Assembly (NCBI RefSeq): GCF_027359575.1
Contig: NZ_CP114784.1
Span: 248,001-312,000 of the forward strand
Length of the DNA: 64,000 bases
Direction of reading: 5' to 3'
DNA from: Prochlorococcus marinus str. MIT 0917
GTDB lineage: Bacteria; Cyanobacteriota; Cyanobacteriia; PCC-6307; Cyanobiaceae
Within the stretch, counting starts at the first letter, position 1. The number at the start of each line of letters is the position of its first letter. The notes under the pieces are model-generated. The model did no database searches and was not told where the DNA came from. It was given only the letters and a program-made list of their open reading frames with translations. This document shows, piece by piece, positions 54,579 to 63,349 of this stretch. A program made the translations under genes and the position numbers.

Positions 54579-54708
54579 GACTTATTAAAATTTTTATTAT
54601 CATAGCGATACAAATTTTTGTTTAGGCGTTAAAAGCAAAAGTATTATTGTTTACAGCTCAATAGTTTTCGATCCCTGACAATTATTAAAAGTATATGGTT
54701 AATTTATA

Positions 54709-55884
54709 TCAATCTATCCATTCGATTTTTGTGCATCTATTGGATTTCAAAAGTTGATTTGTTGCGTCATTTGTCTTTAGAGGTTCATGTGAAATTACAG
54801 AAATTATCCCCTTGTTGTGCCACTCCTTTTGTTGTTTTAATGCTTTATATAAACTTTCACTTTGCTTGTATGCGATTAATACTTTTTCATTATTATCTTT
54901 AACTTCCTTATTTGAGGATACTAATTCCCTGATTTTATCAATGCTAATACTAAATCCAATTCCGAAGCAATTATGATCACTAGAACTAAATTTCTTTACC
55001 AAATCATCATATCTACCACCTTTAGCAATAATAACCGGAGCACTTGGGGATGATGAAACAAGTGAAAAGGTTAAACCACTATATAATTTATATTTAGTCC
55101 CTAATGTAGGGTCTAGTTGCACTTCTATCCCCTTCTCTTTAGCTAATGGTTCAATAATTGTAAATAATTCTTTTAGGTTATCGATGTATGAATTTGATCC
55201 ATAGATATTTTTTAGATCGGTTAATATTTCATCTGGTGATCCTCTCATATTCATGATTTTTTTTATAAATATTCTTTGTTCATCTTTTACATCTAATTTA
55301 GTCAATGCTATGTAATCAAGATCGCAGAGAATATTTTTTATTTGGTCTGTTCTGGAGGAATCAAATGAGCTTAAAATAAGTTCCAATAGATATGTATTAC
55401 CAATTAGCAATGTCATTTTATGTTGCTGATCAATTTCAATTATTTTTAATGATTCAATCAGTAGAGATAGAAGTTCTATCTCTGCATTAATAGCCTTAGT
55501 TCCTATCAATTCTACTCCGCTTTGGAATGACTCCTCGATATCAATACCACCATCAATGCTTTGATTGCATTTAAATGAAGTACCTGTCGACCAGAATCGA
55601 AGTGGCCTTTCATATTCATTAAACCTAGTTGAAGCAGCACGTACAATTGACGCTGTTATTTCAGGTCTTAATCCAAGCGGTTCATCAGAAACGATTTTTA
55701 GTATTTCATTGTTCGAAATTCCACCAGCTGCCATAAGTGTGTCTAGACGTTCAATATGTGGCGGTGATATTCGCTCATACCCCCAAAGTTGATATAAAGA
55801 TGAAAGTTTTGATGCAATGAGATGGTTCTTTCTTACTTGTTGAGGATTTAAGTCGCGCGCACCCGAGGCAGGTTGCAGTGTCAT
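54709..55884 (-). CDS. hisZ: ATP phosphoribosyltransferase regulatory subunit
   Basis: A 391-residue protein related to histidyl-tRNA synthetase that activates the short form of HisG in histidine synthesis. It has the HisRS-like start LQPASGARDLNPQQVRKNHL, the GRYDDLVKKFSS motif late in the catalytic domain, and no anticodon-binding domain. Being a HisZ, it implies that the genome encodes the short HisG. HisG is not visible in this window. An inositol-monophosphatase-like gene lies 42 bases upstream. Confidence 0.88.
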   Translation of the reverse strand: MTLQPASGARDLNPQQVRKNHLIASKLSSLYQLWGYERISPPHIERLDTLMAAGGISNNEILKIVSDEPLGLRPEITASIVRAASTRFNEYERPLRFWSTGTSFKCNQSIDGGIDIEESFQSGVELIGTKAINAEIELLSLLIESLKIIEIDQQHKMTLLIGNTYLLELILSSFDSSRTDQIKNILCDLDYIALTKLDVKDEQRIFIKKIMNMRGSPDEILTDLKNIYGSNSYIDNLKELFTIIEPLAKEKGIEVQLDPTLGTKYKLYSGLTFSLVSSSPSAPVIIAKGGRYDDLVKKFSSSDHNCFGIGFSISIDKIRELVSSNKEVKDNNEKVLIAYKQSESLYKALKQQKEWHNKGIISVISHEPLKTNDATNQLLKSNRCTKIEWID

Positions 55885-55926
55885 TATTTTAATCTTTTTA
55901 TTACTTAAGGATCACATAAATTAGGA

Positions 55927-56793
55927 CTATTTTCCACCATAAGAGTTAGGGGTTAATGGTCTAATTTTCTCAAGTTCTTTTATGAGCTCATTATGTATCG
56001 CTTGATTACACGCAAGAATTCTGCCGGTGTTCAGATCAAAATCTCCGGATGGATAATTGGAAACTATTCCTCCTGCCATTTCAACCAGTGGTACTCCTGC
56101 TGCCATGTCCCATTTTGCAAGTCCGCGTTCCCAAAAACCATCCACTTTGCCTGAGGCTACAAATGCTAGATCTAAAGCGGCTGCTCCTCCTCTTCTGACG
56201 CCATGTGTGCGATGTGTTAGCCAGCAAAATTCTGAATAATTATTATCTAATACTTCTCGTCTGTCATATGCGAAACCAGTAACTAAGAGTGAATCAGATA
56301 AGGAATTTGTGTCCGTGACATTTATTTTTTCGCCATTACAAAATGATCCATGCTCTGGAGAGGCATAATAAATTTCATTTAAAGAAGGTACTGATATTGC
56401 TCCCAAAATCGGATTGATATTCCAAATCAAACCTATTGAAGTTGCAAAAAATGGATATCCATGGGCATAGTTTGTTGTTCCATCAAGAGGGTCTATACAC
56501 CATTTTAATTCTCCATCTTTTAACTTATGTCCACTTTCTTCTGCAAGAATAGAAATGTTTGGTGTCTCTTTTTCTAAATAATCTATTATTATCTTTTCAC
56601 ATTCTATATCTGCATTAGTAACAAGATCTCCAGCAGCTCCCTTACACTTTATTGTTTTAATCCTGCCATAATTATTCATTAGCGATGCTCCGCCTTTTTC
56701 TGCGGCCTGCTTCGCAATTTCTAATAATTTATTAATTTCATCTTTACCTAGACCTGCATTCAAAGCTGCTGTTTTACAAGACGGTATAACCAT
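55927..56793 (-). CDS. Inositol monophosphatase family protein
   Basis: A 288-residue Mg-dependent phosphatase. The family motifs are present: GDLVTNADIECEK, then ILAEESG, WCIDPLDGTTNYAHGYPFF with the metal-binding aspartates, and AKWDMAAGVPLVEMAGG. The protein may act on inositol phosphates, histidinol phosphate, or NADP; hisZ is the next gene downstream, so a histidinol-phosphatase activity is one possibility but is only an inference. ATG start at 56793; a 215-base gap with no gene separates it from tRNA-Ser. Confidence 0.88.
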   Translation of the reverse strand: MVIPSCKTAALNAGLGKDEINKLLEIAKQAAEKGGASLMNNYGRIKTIKCKGAAGDLVTNADIECEKIIIDYLEKETPNISILAEESGHKLKDGELKWCIDPLDGTTNYAHGYPFFATSIGLIWNINPILGAISVPSLNEIYYASPEHGSFCNGEKINVTDTNSLSDSLLVTGFAYDRREVLDNNYSEFCWLTHRTHGVRRGGAAALDLAFVASGKVDGFWERGLAKWDMAAGVPLVEMAGGIVSNYPSGDFDLNTGRILACNQAIHNELIKELEKIRPLTPNSYGGK

Positions 56794-57008
56794 GGCTATT
56801 ATTTTTATTTATATTAATCGTCTACTATTGGAAGATTCTATTTATCTTTAAATCAATTTATTCTCTTTAATAAATTAATGATTACTAGGAACTTGTTTGG
56901 TATAAAAGTATTTAATAAGTAAATTCGATAGTTAAATTTTTAACAAGACCTCTCTTGTGGTATATATTTAAATTCAGCATTTGAAGGACATTTCATTGCT
57001 GATTTCAA

Positions 57009-57095
57009 GGAGAGGTGGCCGAGTGGTTGAAGGCGCAGCACTGGAAATGCTGTATAGGGGCAACCCTATCGAGGGTTCGAATCCCTCTCTCTCCG
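57009..57095 (+). tRNA. tRNA-Ser (anticodon GGA)
   Basis: An 87-base class II tRNA. GGAGAGG pairs with the 3' end before discriminator G; the anticodon loop CTGGAAA has GGA, and the long variable arm TATAGGGGCAACCCTATC is intact with the T arm GAGGGTTCGAATCCCTC. CCA is not encoded. A TATATT lies about 45 bases upstream as a possible -10. Confidence 0.95.
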
Positions 57096-57132
57096 TCTCG
57101 CAAGGTAACTTTTAATAAAAAAGCTTTAGTTG

Positions 57133-57936
57133 TTATCCAAATTTTCCAGAGATATAGTCTTGAGTTGATTTTTGCTTTGGTGAATTGAACATGTTTTTTG
57201 TTTTATCAAACTCAACTAAAAATCCAATTTTTCCACCTAAATCTTTATCTTTTTTCTCTGTATTGAAAAAAGCTGTGTAATCACTGACTCTTTTGGCTTG
57301 TTGCATATTGTGCGTAACAATAATGATTGTAAAATTCTTCTTTAATTCATGGATTGTCTCTTCTATTTTTAATGTAGATAATGGATCAAGTGCTGAGCAT
57401 GGCTCATCCATTAAGATCACATCAGGTTCAATAGCAATTGTCCTTGCTATGCATAATCTTTGTTGTTGACCGCCAGATAATGAATAACCACTTTCGCTTA
57501 ATTTGTCCTTGCACTCATCCCAAACAGCTGCCTTTGTAAGAGATTCTTCTACTAATTGATCCATATTGCCTTTATATCCATTAACTCTTGCACCAAAGGC
57601 AATATTTTCGTAAATACTTTTAGGAAAAGGATTGGGTTGTTGAAAAACCATTCCAATTCTTCTCCTAACTTCAACTGGATCTATATCCTCTGCATATATA
57701 TCTATCCCTTCAAAAATAACACTGCCTGATAACTTGCAACCTTCTATTAAATCGTTCATTCGATTGATTGCTCTAATGACGGTTGATTTACCACATCCTG
57801 ATGGACCAATAAAAGATGTAACTTGATTCATTTCAATATCACAAAACACATTTTTAACTGCAACTGAATTGCCATATGTAATTGACACATTATCTAGTGA
57901 GACTGAATATTTGGATTTTATATTTTTTTTATTCAT
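57133..57936 (-). CDS. pstB: Phosphate ABC transporter ATP-binding protein
   Basis: A 267-residue ATPase. Walker A is [15 protein letters not shown] (about 43-57), the signature is [14 protein letters not shown], Walker B is [13 protein letters not shown] and the switch is [10 protein letters not shown]. It powers high-affinity phosphate uptake with PstA and PstC. It is the last gene of the pst transcript, 31 bases after pstA. Its 3' end lies near tRNA-Ser. Confidence 0.95.
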   Translation of the reverse strand: MNKKNIKSKYSVSLDNVSITYGNSVAVKNVFCDIEMNQVTSFIGPSGCGKSTVIRAINRMNDLIEGCKLSGSVIFEGIDIYAEDIDPVEVRRRIGMVFQQPNPFPKSIYENIAFGARVNGYKGNMDQLVEESLTKAAVWDECKDKLSESGYSLSGGQQQRLCIARTIAIEPDVILMDEPCSALDPLSTLKIEETIHELKKNFTIIIVTHNMQQAKRVSDYTAFFNTEKKDKDLGGKIGFLVEFDKTKNMFNSPKQKSTQDYISGKFG

Positions 57937-57967
57937 TATCTTATTTTATTCTTAGTTTTGATCATAA

Positions 57968-58882
57968 TTATACTTTATTTTTTGAAAAATCACCAAGTTT
58001 GCCTATCCATCTTGAAAGGATATTAAGACTTAAAAGTACAACAACTAATATGAATGATGCTGCCCATGCTAGTTGATTTTGGGCTTCATATGGTTCAAGA
58101 GCGAAATTGTAAATTAAAACTGACAATGAACCCATTTCATAGAAAAGATCATCAAAACTTGTAATGTAGTAACGGGAGAAAAGAGCTGTAAATATTAATG
58201 GAGCTGTTTCTCCTGCTGCCCTGGCGAGTGCTAATAATATGCCTGTAGAAATTGAACTAAATGCAGCTGGTAATGTGATATTTGTTATCATTGTGAATTT
58301 TGATGCGCCAACTCCAAATGCAGCTCTTCTCATGTCATTTGGAACTAATTTAAGTGCTTCATCAGTAGTTTTAATTATTGTTGGAACCATTAAAATTGAA
58401 AGTGAAATTCCGCCTGCGATACCGCTGAACATTGATCCAAATAGTATTTTGGTTGAGACAATAATGGCGTATATAAATACGCCAGCAATTATAGAAGGAA
58501 CCCCAGCAAGTACATTTGATCCAAACCTTATAAATTTAGCAAACTTTCCTGATTTTGAATATTCGGCAAGATATATTCCACCTCCTACTCCAACAGGTAT
58601 TGATATTATTGAAGCAATAATTGACATTATAAAAGTTCCAGTAATTGCTGGTCCTATTCCTCCAGCTGAGAGAAGATCATCTCCGGGTGGCTCGGGTTCA
58701 AGTATTAAGGTATCTAAGTTTATATAACTTCCACCTTTAATTAATACATAGCTTATAACTAATATTAAAGGAAGTACAGAAATGATGGCAAAAAGAGCAG
58801 AAGCTACAGTTAAGACTTTGTTCCCAATATTTCTAGTTAGAGAGGGATTAAAAGTTAGTGATTTTTGTGAAGAGTAATTCAT
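57968..58882 (-). CDS. pstA: Phosphate ABC transporter permease
   Basis: A 304-residue membrane permease with six helices. The EAA-like loop ALKLVPNDMRRAAFGVGAS is where PstB docks, and LARAAGETAPLIFTALF is typical of PstA. It pairs with PstC. It starts 3 bases after pstC, so the two are translationally linked. The N-terminal 20 residues are divergent, as is usual. Confidence 0.94.
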   Translation of the reverse strand: MNYSSQKSLTFNPSLTRNIGNKVLTVASALFAIISVLPLILVISYVLIKGGSYINLDTLILEPEPPGDDLLSAGGIGPAITGTFIMSIIASIISIPVGVGGGIYLAEYSKSGKFAKFIRFGSNVLAGVPSIIAGVFIYAIIVSTKILFGSMFSGIAGGISLSILMVPTIIKTTDEALKLVPNDMRRAAFGVGASKFTMITNITLPAAFSSISTGILLALARAAGETAPLIFTALFSRYYITSFDDLFYEMGSLSVLIYNFALEPYEAQNQLAWAASFILVVVLLSLNILSRWIGKLGDFSKNKV

Positions 58883-58885
58883 TTA

Positions 58886-59836
58886 TTAATATTTTAAGCT
58901 TAATCTTTTTACAATCCACTGAGCAAACACATTAACCAATAAGGTTAATATCATTAGGATTAATGCTGCATACATTAGAGAAGAGACTTGGCTGCCATCT
59001 GCTTCACCAAATTGATTAGCAAGCATGGATGAAATTGTATATGAAGGAGCAAATATTGACCAACTAAAGTTATTGGAATTGCCAATAATCATTGTTACTG
59101 CCATTGTCTCACCCATAGCTCTTCCTAGAGCAAGTAAAACTCCTCCTGTTATCCCAGAAATTGCGGCTGGAATAATAACTTTAAAAATAGTAGTCCATCT
59201 TGACGCTCCAATTCCATATGCAGCTTGCCTAAGTTTTGATGGAACTTGATTTAGAGAATCTTTTGAAATTGATGTAATTATAGGTAATATCATTACCACA
59301 AGTATTAATATTGCTGGCATCATTCCAGCGCCTAAAGGTTGGGTGCCAAAAAATGGTATAAATCCAAATAGTTCGTAGATTATGTTCAAAAATGGTCTAA
59401 TAAAAGGTTCCATAATAAATACAGCCCATAGACCTAACACTACTGATGGAATAGCGGCTAAAAGCTCAACCATTATTCCAATTACATTTCTTATATATTC
59501 GGGAATTATATTTTCAGTTATAAATATTGCAGTGCCGACGCCCAATGGAATGGCAATTAATAATGAAGCAATCGATGTAAAAAGGGTTCCATAAATAGCT
59601 GTGAATGCACCGTACTCATCTTTAACTGGATTCCATGCAGAGCTAAAAAGAAACCTCAGTCCATATCTTGAAATTGATTCAGTAGATTCATAGTAAACGA
59701 CTGCAAATATGGAAAAAAGCACTATGGCTACCATTGAAGCCATAACAACAACAATATTTTTAAAACCTATATCCACCAACTTCTCTGAAGTTGGTCTTGT
59801 CCTCAGTGAAAATTTTGATGTACTTGCTTTTTTCAC
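58886..59836 (-). CDS. pstC: Phosphate ABC transporter permease
   Basis: A 316-residue permease homologous to PstA with a longer N-terminus. The loop SLNQVPSKLRQAAYGIGASR and the ALGRAMGETMAVTMIIGN helix are family markers. It is the first gene of the pstCAB run; no PstS binding protein is next to it, so PstS must be encoded elsewhere. It is divergent from dnaK. The TTAACC-like sequences upstream on the minus strand are a weak hint of a Pho box. Confidence 0.94.
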   Translation of the reverse strand: MKKASTSKFSLRTRPTSEKLVDIGFKNIVVVMASMVAIVLFSIFAVVYYESTESISRYGLRFLFSSAWNPVKDEYGAFTAIYGTLFTSIASLLIAIPLGVGTAIFITENIIPEYIRNVIGIMVELLAAIPSVVLGLWAVFIMEPFIRPFLNIIYELFGFIPFFGTQPLGAGMMPAILILVVMILPIITSISKDSLNQVPSKLRQAAYGIGASRWTTIFKVIIPAAISGITGGVLLALGRAMGETMAVTMIIGNSNNFSWSIFAPSYTISSMLANQFGEADGSQVSSLMYAALILMILTLLVNVFAQWIVKRLSLKY

Positions 59837-59882
59837 GCGCTAAAGCATTTACTTTATGAATCTATCTCTAATCTCAAATTTT

Positions 59883-59911
59883 TCACTAAGGTAGGGTTAA
59901 TGATTGGCTTT
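59883..59911 (-). promoter_or_regulatory. Weak Pho-box-like repeat before pstC
   Basis: Read on the minus strand the region gives ATTAACCC-TAC-CTTAGTGA, two 8-base units at an 11-base period. That matches the spacing of cyanobacterial Pho-box half-sites (CTTAACCT-like repeats), but the second copy diverges. It lies 50-75 bases before pstC. Confidence 0.25.
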
Positions 59912-59919
59912 AAGTGTTG

Positions 59920-59949
59920 AAGGGTACATAATAAGTATTGAATACCCTT
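59920..59949. repeat. Inverted repeat before dnaK
   Basis: AAGGGTA (59920-59926) and TACCCTT (59943-59949) form a perfect 7-bp inverted repeat with a 16-base spacer. It is unlike CIRCE. An 11-bp direct repeat AATAAGTATTG overlaps its spacer (59930-59940) and recurs at 59974-59984, two bases before the dnaK ATG. Confidence 0.5.
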
Positions 59950-59986
59950 AAATGCTAGTTACTGTGGGGCTTAAATAAGTATTGCC

Positions 59987-61987
59987 ATGGGGAGAATAGT
60001 TGGCATTGACTTGGGAACGACAAATTCCGTTGTAGCGGTGTTGGAGGCTGGTAGGCCTGTTGTTATTTCTAGTGCTGAAGGAGCTAGAACTACTCCATCA
60101 GTAGTTGGCTTTACTAAGGAATCTGAATTATTGGTTGGGCAATTAGCTAGAAGACAATTAGTTCTTAATCCAAAAAATACATTTTCAAATTTAAAAAGAT
60201 TTGTTGGTAGAGCATGGGATGAGCTTGAAGATACGAGCCTTTCTGTTCCTTATAGTGTTCGCTCAAATGATCAGGGAAATGTTCGTATTACCTCTCCAGT
60301 AACAAAAAGAGAATATGCCCCTGAAGAATTGGTTGGAAATATTATTAGGAAGCTAATTGATGATGCAGAAACCTATTTAGGAGAAGATGTTGATTCTGCG
60401 GTGATAACGGTTCCGGCTTATTTTAACGATTCGCAAAGACAGGCTACTCGTGATGCTGCGATTTTGGCTGGTATTTCTGTAGAAAGAATTCTTAATGAGC
60501 CCACTTCAGCTGCTCTTGCTTATGGCTTTGATAAAAGTTCTTCTCGCAAAGTATTGGTCTTTGATTTAGGTGGTGGAACATTTGATGTTTCTTTAATGTC
60601 AATCTCTAATGGTGTTTTTGATGTGAAAGCAACTTCAGGAGACACACAATTGGGAGGCAATGATTTTGATCAAAAAATTGTTGATTGGCTGGCTGAAGAT
60701 TTTTTAAAAAAAAATCAAATAGACCTAAGAAGAGACAGGCAATCACTTCAAAGGCTTTCTGAAGCGGCTGAGAAAGCTAAACAAGAACTTTCTGGGGTTC
60801 AGTCCACACCCATATCTCTTCCTTTTATTTCTACAGGCAAAGATGGTCCATTACACATAGAGACAACTCTTAGTAGAAAAATGTACGAAAGTCTTTGCAA
60901 TGATCTTTTAGATAGATTATTTGATCCTGTTAATACTGTTATTGATGATTCCGGTTGGAACCCTGAGGAAATTGATGAGGTTGTTCTTGTAGGTGGTAGT
61001 ACTCGTATGCCAATGGTAAAACAATTAGTTAAAACTTTAGTTCCAAATCCCCCTTGTCAATCTGTTAATCCTGATGAAGTAGTAGCTATTGGTGCAGCAA
61101 TTCAAGGCGGTATTCTCTCAGGAGAGTTGAGAGATCTTTTATTAAATGATGTCACCCCTCTTTCTCTAGGACTTGAAACTGTTGGAGGTTTAATGAAAGT
61201 TTTAATTCCTAGAAACACCTCTATACCTGTAAGGCAATCGGATGTTTTTAGTACATCGGCTTCCAATCAATCATCAGTAGAAATACATATATGGCAAGGA
61301 GAGAGGCAGATGGCCTCAGACAACAAATCATTGGGCAAATTCAGATTATCTGGAATTCCTCCTGCACCAAGGGGTGTCCCTCAAGTTCAGGTTGCTTTTG
61401 ATATTGATGCCAATGGTTTATTAGAGGTCAGTGCAACTGATAGAACTACCGGGAGGAAACAGTCTGTAAGTGTTACTGGTGGTTCAAACTTGAATCAAAA
61501 TGAAGTTAATAAATTGATTGAAGAGTCTAAAATTAAAGCATCTGAAGATAGAAAAAAACGTGCTTCTATTGATCAAAAAAATAATGCTTTAACACTTGTT
61601 GCACAGGCTGAGAGGCGGCTAAGAGATGCATCGCTTGAGTTGGGCCCATATGGCGCAGAAAGGCAACAAAGATCTGTAGAAATTGCGATGAGAGATGTTG
61701 AAGATTTACTTCAAGATAATGATTTGCAAGAACTTGAATATGCAGTTGGCTCTCTCCAAGAAGCACTATTTGGTTTGAATCGTCGCTTATCAGCAGAACG
61801 AAAAATAGAATCTAATCCCATACAAGGGATAAAAAATACTTTTGGATCTTTAAAGGACGAACTATTTTCTGATGATTACTGGGATGATGACCCTTGGGAT
61901 TATTCACAAAGAGGGCAAAATAGAAATGGTGAAAGAAATTATGGGAGAAGGGATATAGATCCTTGGGATAATGACTACTACCGTTGA
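59987..61987 (+). CDS. dnaK: Hsp70 chaperone DnaK, probable DnaK3-type paralogue
   Basis: A 666-residue Hsp70. The ATPase domain has GIDLGTTNSVVAVLE, VPAYFNDSQRQATRDAA, NEPTSAALAYGF and FDLGGGTFDVS. The substrate-binding domain follows, then a helical lid and an unusual acidic, tryptophan-rich C-terminus (DDYWDDDPWDYSQRG) in place of the EEVD-like ending. Cyanobacteria have several DnaK paralogues; the adjacent dnaJ gene and the extended tail favour the DnaK3-type pair, which is tied to thylakoid function. The paralogue assignment is an inference. The stop overlaps the dnaJ start by 17 bases. Confidence 0.9.
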   Translation: MGRIVGIDLGTTNSVVAVLEAGRPVVISSAEGARTTPSVVGFTKESELLVGQLARRQLVLNPKNTFSNLKRFVGRAWDELEDTSLSVPYSVRSNDQGNVRITSPVTKREYAPEELVGNIIRKLIDDAETYLGEDVDSAVITVPAYFNDSQRQATRDAAILAGISVERILNEPTSAALAYGFDKSSSRKVLVFDLGGGTFDVSLMSISNGVFDVKATSGDTQLGGNDFDQKIVDWLAEDFLKKNQIDLRRDRQSLQRLSEAAEKAKQELSGVQSTPISLPFISTGKDGPLHIETTLSRKMYESLCNDLLDRLFDPVNTVIDDSGWNPEEIDEVVLVGGSTRMPMVKQLVKTLVPNPPCQSVNPDEVVAIGAAIQGGILSGELRDLLLNDVTPLSLGLETVGGLMKVLIPRNTSIPVRQSDVFSTSASNQSSVEIHIWQGERQMASDNKSLGKFRLSGIPPAPRGVPQVQVAFDIDANGLLEVSATDRTTGRKQSVSVTGGSNLNQNEVNKLIEESKIKASEDRKKRASIDQKNNALTLVAQAERRLRDASLELGPYGAERQQRSVEIAMRDVEDLLQDNDLQELEYAVGSLQEALFGLNRRLSAERKIESNPIQGIKNTFGSLKDELFSDDYWDDDPWDYSQRGQNRNGERNYGRRDIDPWDNDYYR

Positions 61988-62897
61988 TCCTAATTATTGG
62001 TCTCTATTAGGAGTCTCTCCTGGATGTGATTCAAATGAACTTAAATCCGCATTTAGAAAAGAAGCAAGAAAGTGGCACCCTGATTTAAATAAAAATGATA
62101 TTAACGCTGAGGAGAGATTTAAATTAATTAATGAGGCTTACGCCATTCTTAGCGATCCAAAAAAGAGGAGTGAATGGGAGAAAAAAAATATAAAACATAA
62201 GGATATCTTTGATAATAGATTCCCAACTTATGAGGAGTATTTAGATGTTGTATTAGGTATAAGAACCAATTTAAAACAAGAAATTGATGATATTGATGAT
62301 CAATATTCTGAAATTCCTCAAGATCAATTTGAAAACTTTGAAGATACTGATTTTAACGATTATATTCCTACAACTAGCGAACCAAATCCACCACCAACTT
62401 TAATTTATGAAGACCAAGAATCCATTATAGAAATCTCACCAGATCAAGCTCTTAATGGTTCTACTGTTGAAATTCAGTTGCAAGACGGTACTCTTGTCGA
62501 AGTATTAACTCCGCCCTTTGCCGGTGATGGATGGAGATTAAGAATAGAAGGTGCAGCAATTGGTTGTCGAGATCATTTTGTTCAATTAAAAGTACAAACA
62601 GAAGATGGCTTAAGAATTGATGGCTTAAGAGTTTTGTATCGTCTTGAATTATTTCCACATGACGCTTTATTAGGATGCGCTGTTGATATACCCACTCTAA
62701 ATGGTTCGGTAACATTGCAAGTACCTCCTAATTCATCAACTGGTAGGTTATTAAGACTTAGAGGCCGTGGATTGGCATACGAGGAATATCGAGGTGATCA
62801 AATTGTAGAAATAGTTATTGTGTTACCTGATAATCTAACTGATTCGGAAATTGCATTATATCAACGTCTAAATGAACTTTCTATGGAAAATTATTAG
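61971..62897 (+). CDS. dnaJ: DnaJ-type J-domain co-chaperone lacking the zinc finger
   Basis: A 308-residue Hsp40. The N-terminal J-domain is complete, with the HPD motif at residues 36-38 (WHPDLNKN). A linker of about 60 acidic residues (DDQYSEIPQDQFENFED) replaces the Gly/Phe region and the four-CxxCxGxG zinc finger is absent. The C-terminal domain begins around 140 (IEISPDQALNGSTVEIQL) and includes LLRLRGRGLAYEEYRGD, a CTD substrate-binding feature. The start overlaps dnaK by 17 bases, so it is a dedicated partner. Confidence 0.88.
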   Translation: MTTTVDPNYWSLLGVSPGCDSNELKSAFRKEARKWHPDLNKNDINAEERFKLINEAYAILSDPKKRSEWEKKNIKHKDIFDNRFPTYEEYLDVVLGIRTNLKQEIDDIDDQYSEIPQDQFENFEDTDFNDYIPTTSEPNPPPTLIYEDQESIIEISPDQALNGSTVEIQLQDGTLVEVLTPPFAGDGWRLRIEGAAIGCRDHFVQLKVQTEDGLRIDGLRVLYRLELFPHDALLGCAVDIPTLNGSVTLQVPPNSSTGRLLRLRGRGLAYEEYRGDQIVEIVIVLPDNLTDSEIALYQRLNELSMENY

Positions 62898-62953
62898 GAA
62901 CATATTGTTTATTCACTTAATCGATTTATAATTTAATAGATTATTAAATTCCT

Positions 62954-63349
62954 ATGTTGGTTCATGTCCTTTTGTATGAAGCGGGGACAGAAAGTGAAGG
63001 TATACATTCCCTCGAGCTTAAGGGCACAACAGTAATCCTTATGTTCGAAGATAGGGACGATGCTGATAGATATTGTGGTCTTTTAGAAGCTCAAGACTTC
63101 CCAACTCCGTCTGTTGAGGAGTTGACGAGGAGAGATATTGAAGCTTTTTGTATCGAATCAGGATATGAAGCTCGATATGTCGAAAAAGGTTTTATTCCAA
63201 GTACCGATGAAGAACGCCTTTTGATTTCACCACCTCTCTCAAATTTAGAAGTAGGAAATTGGAAAAATCAAGATAATTTAATTGAACCAGCTTCTTCCAC
63301 TAATGATCAACTTGAAGATATAAAAAAACGTTTAGAAAATCTTTTATGA
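62954..63349 (+). CDS. DUF3110 family protein
   Basis: A 131-residue cyanobacterial protein of the DUF3110 family. It begins VHVLLYEAGTESEGIHSLEL, includes VILMFEDRDDADRYCGLLE, and FCIESGYEARYVEKGFIP, the conserved core, then a polar tail. It lies after the dnaK-dnaJ pair, 56 bases downstream of dnaJ, and its stop overlaps the murQ start by ATGA, so it is coupled to that gene. Function unknown. Confidence 0.82.
   Translation: MLVHVLLYEAGTESEGIHSLELKGTTVILMFEDRDDADRYCGLLEAQDFPTPSVEELTRRDIEAFCIESGYEARYVEKGFIPSTDEERLLISPPLSNLEVGNWKNQDNLIEPASSTNDQLEDIKKRLENLL

Noticed and set aside
58239-58727. 162-codon plus frame opposite pstA
   Set aside because: Isoleucine- and proline-rich antisense shadow of pstA.
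59920-59949. CIRCE element before dnaK
   Set aside because: The 7-bp arms AAGGGTA and TACCCTT do not match the CIRCE consensus TTAGCACTC-N9-GAGTGCTAA.
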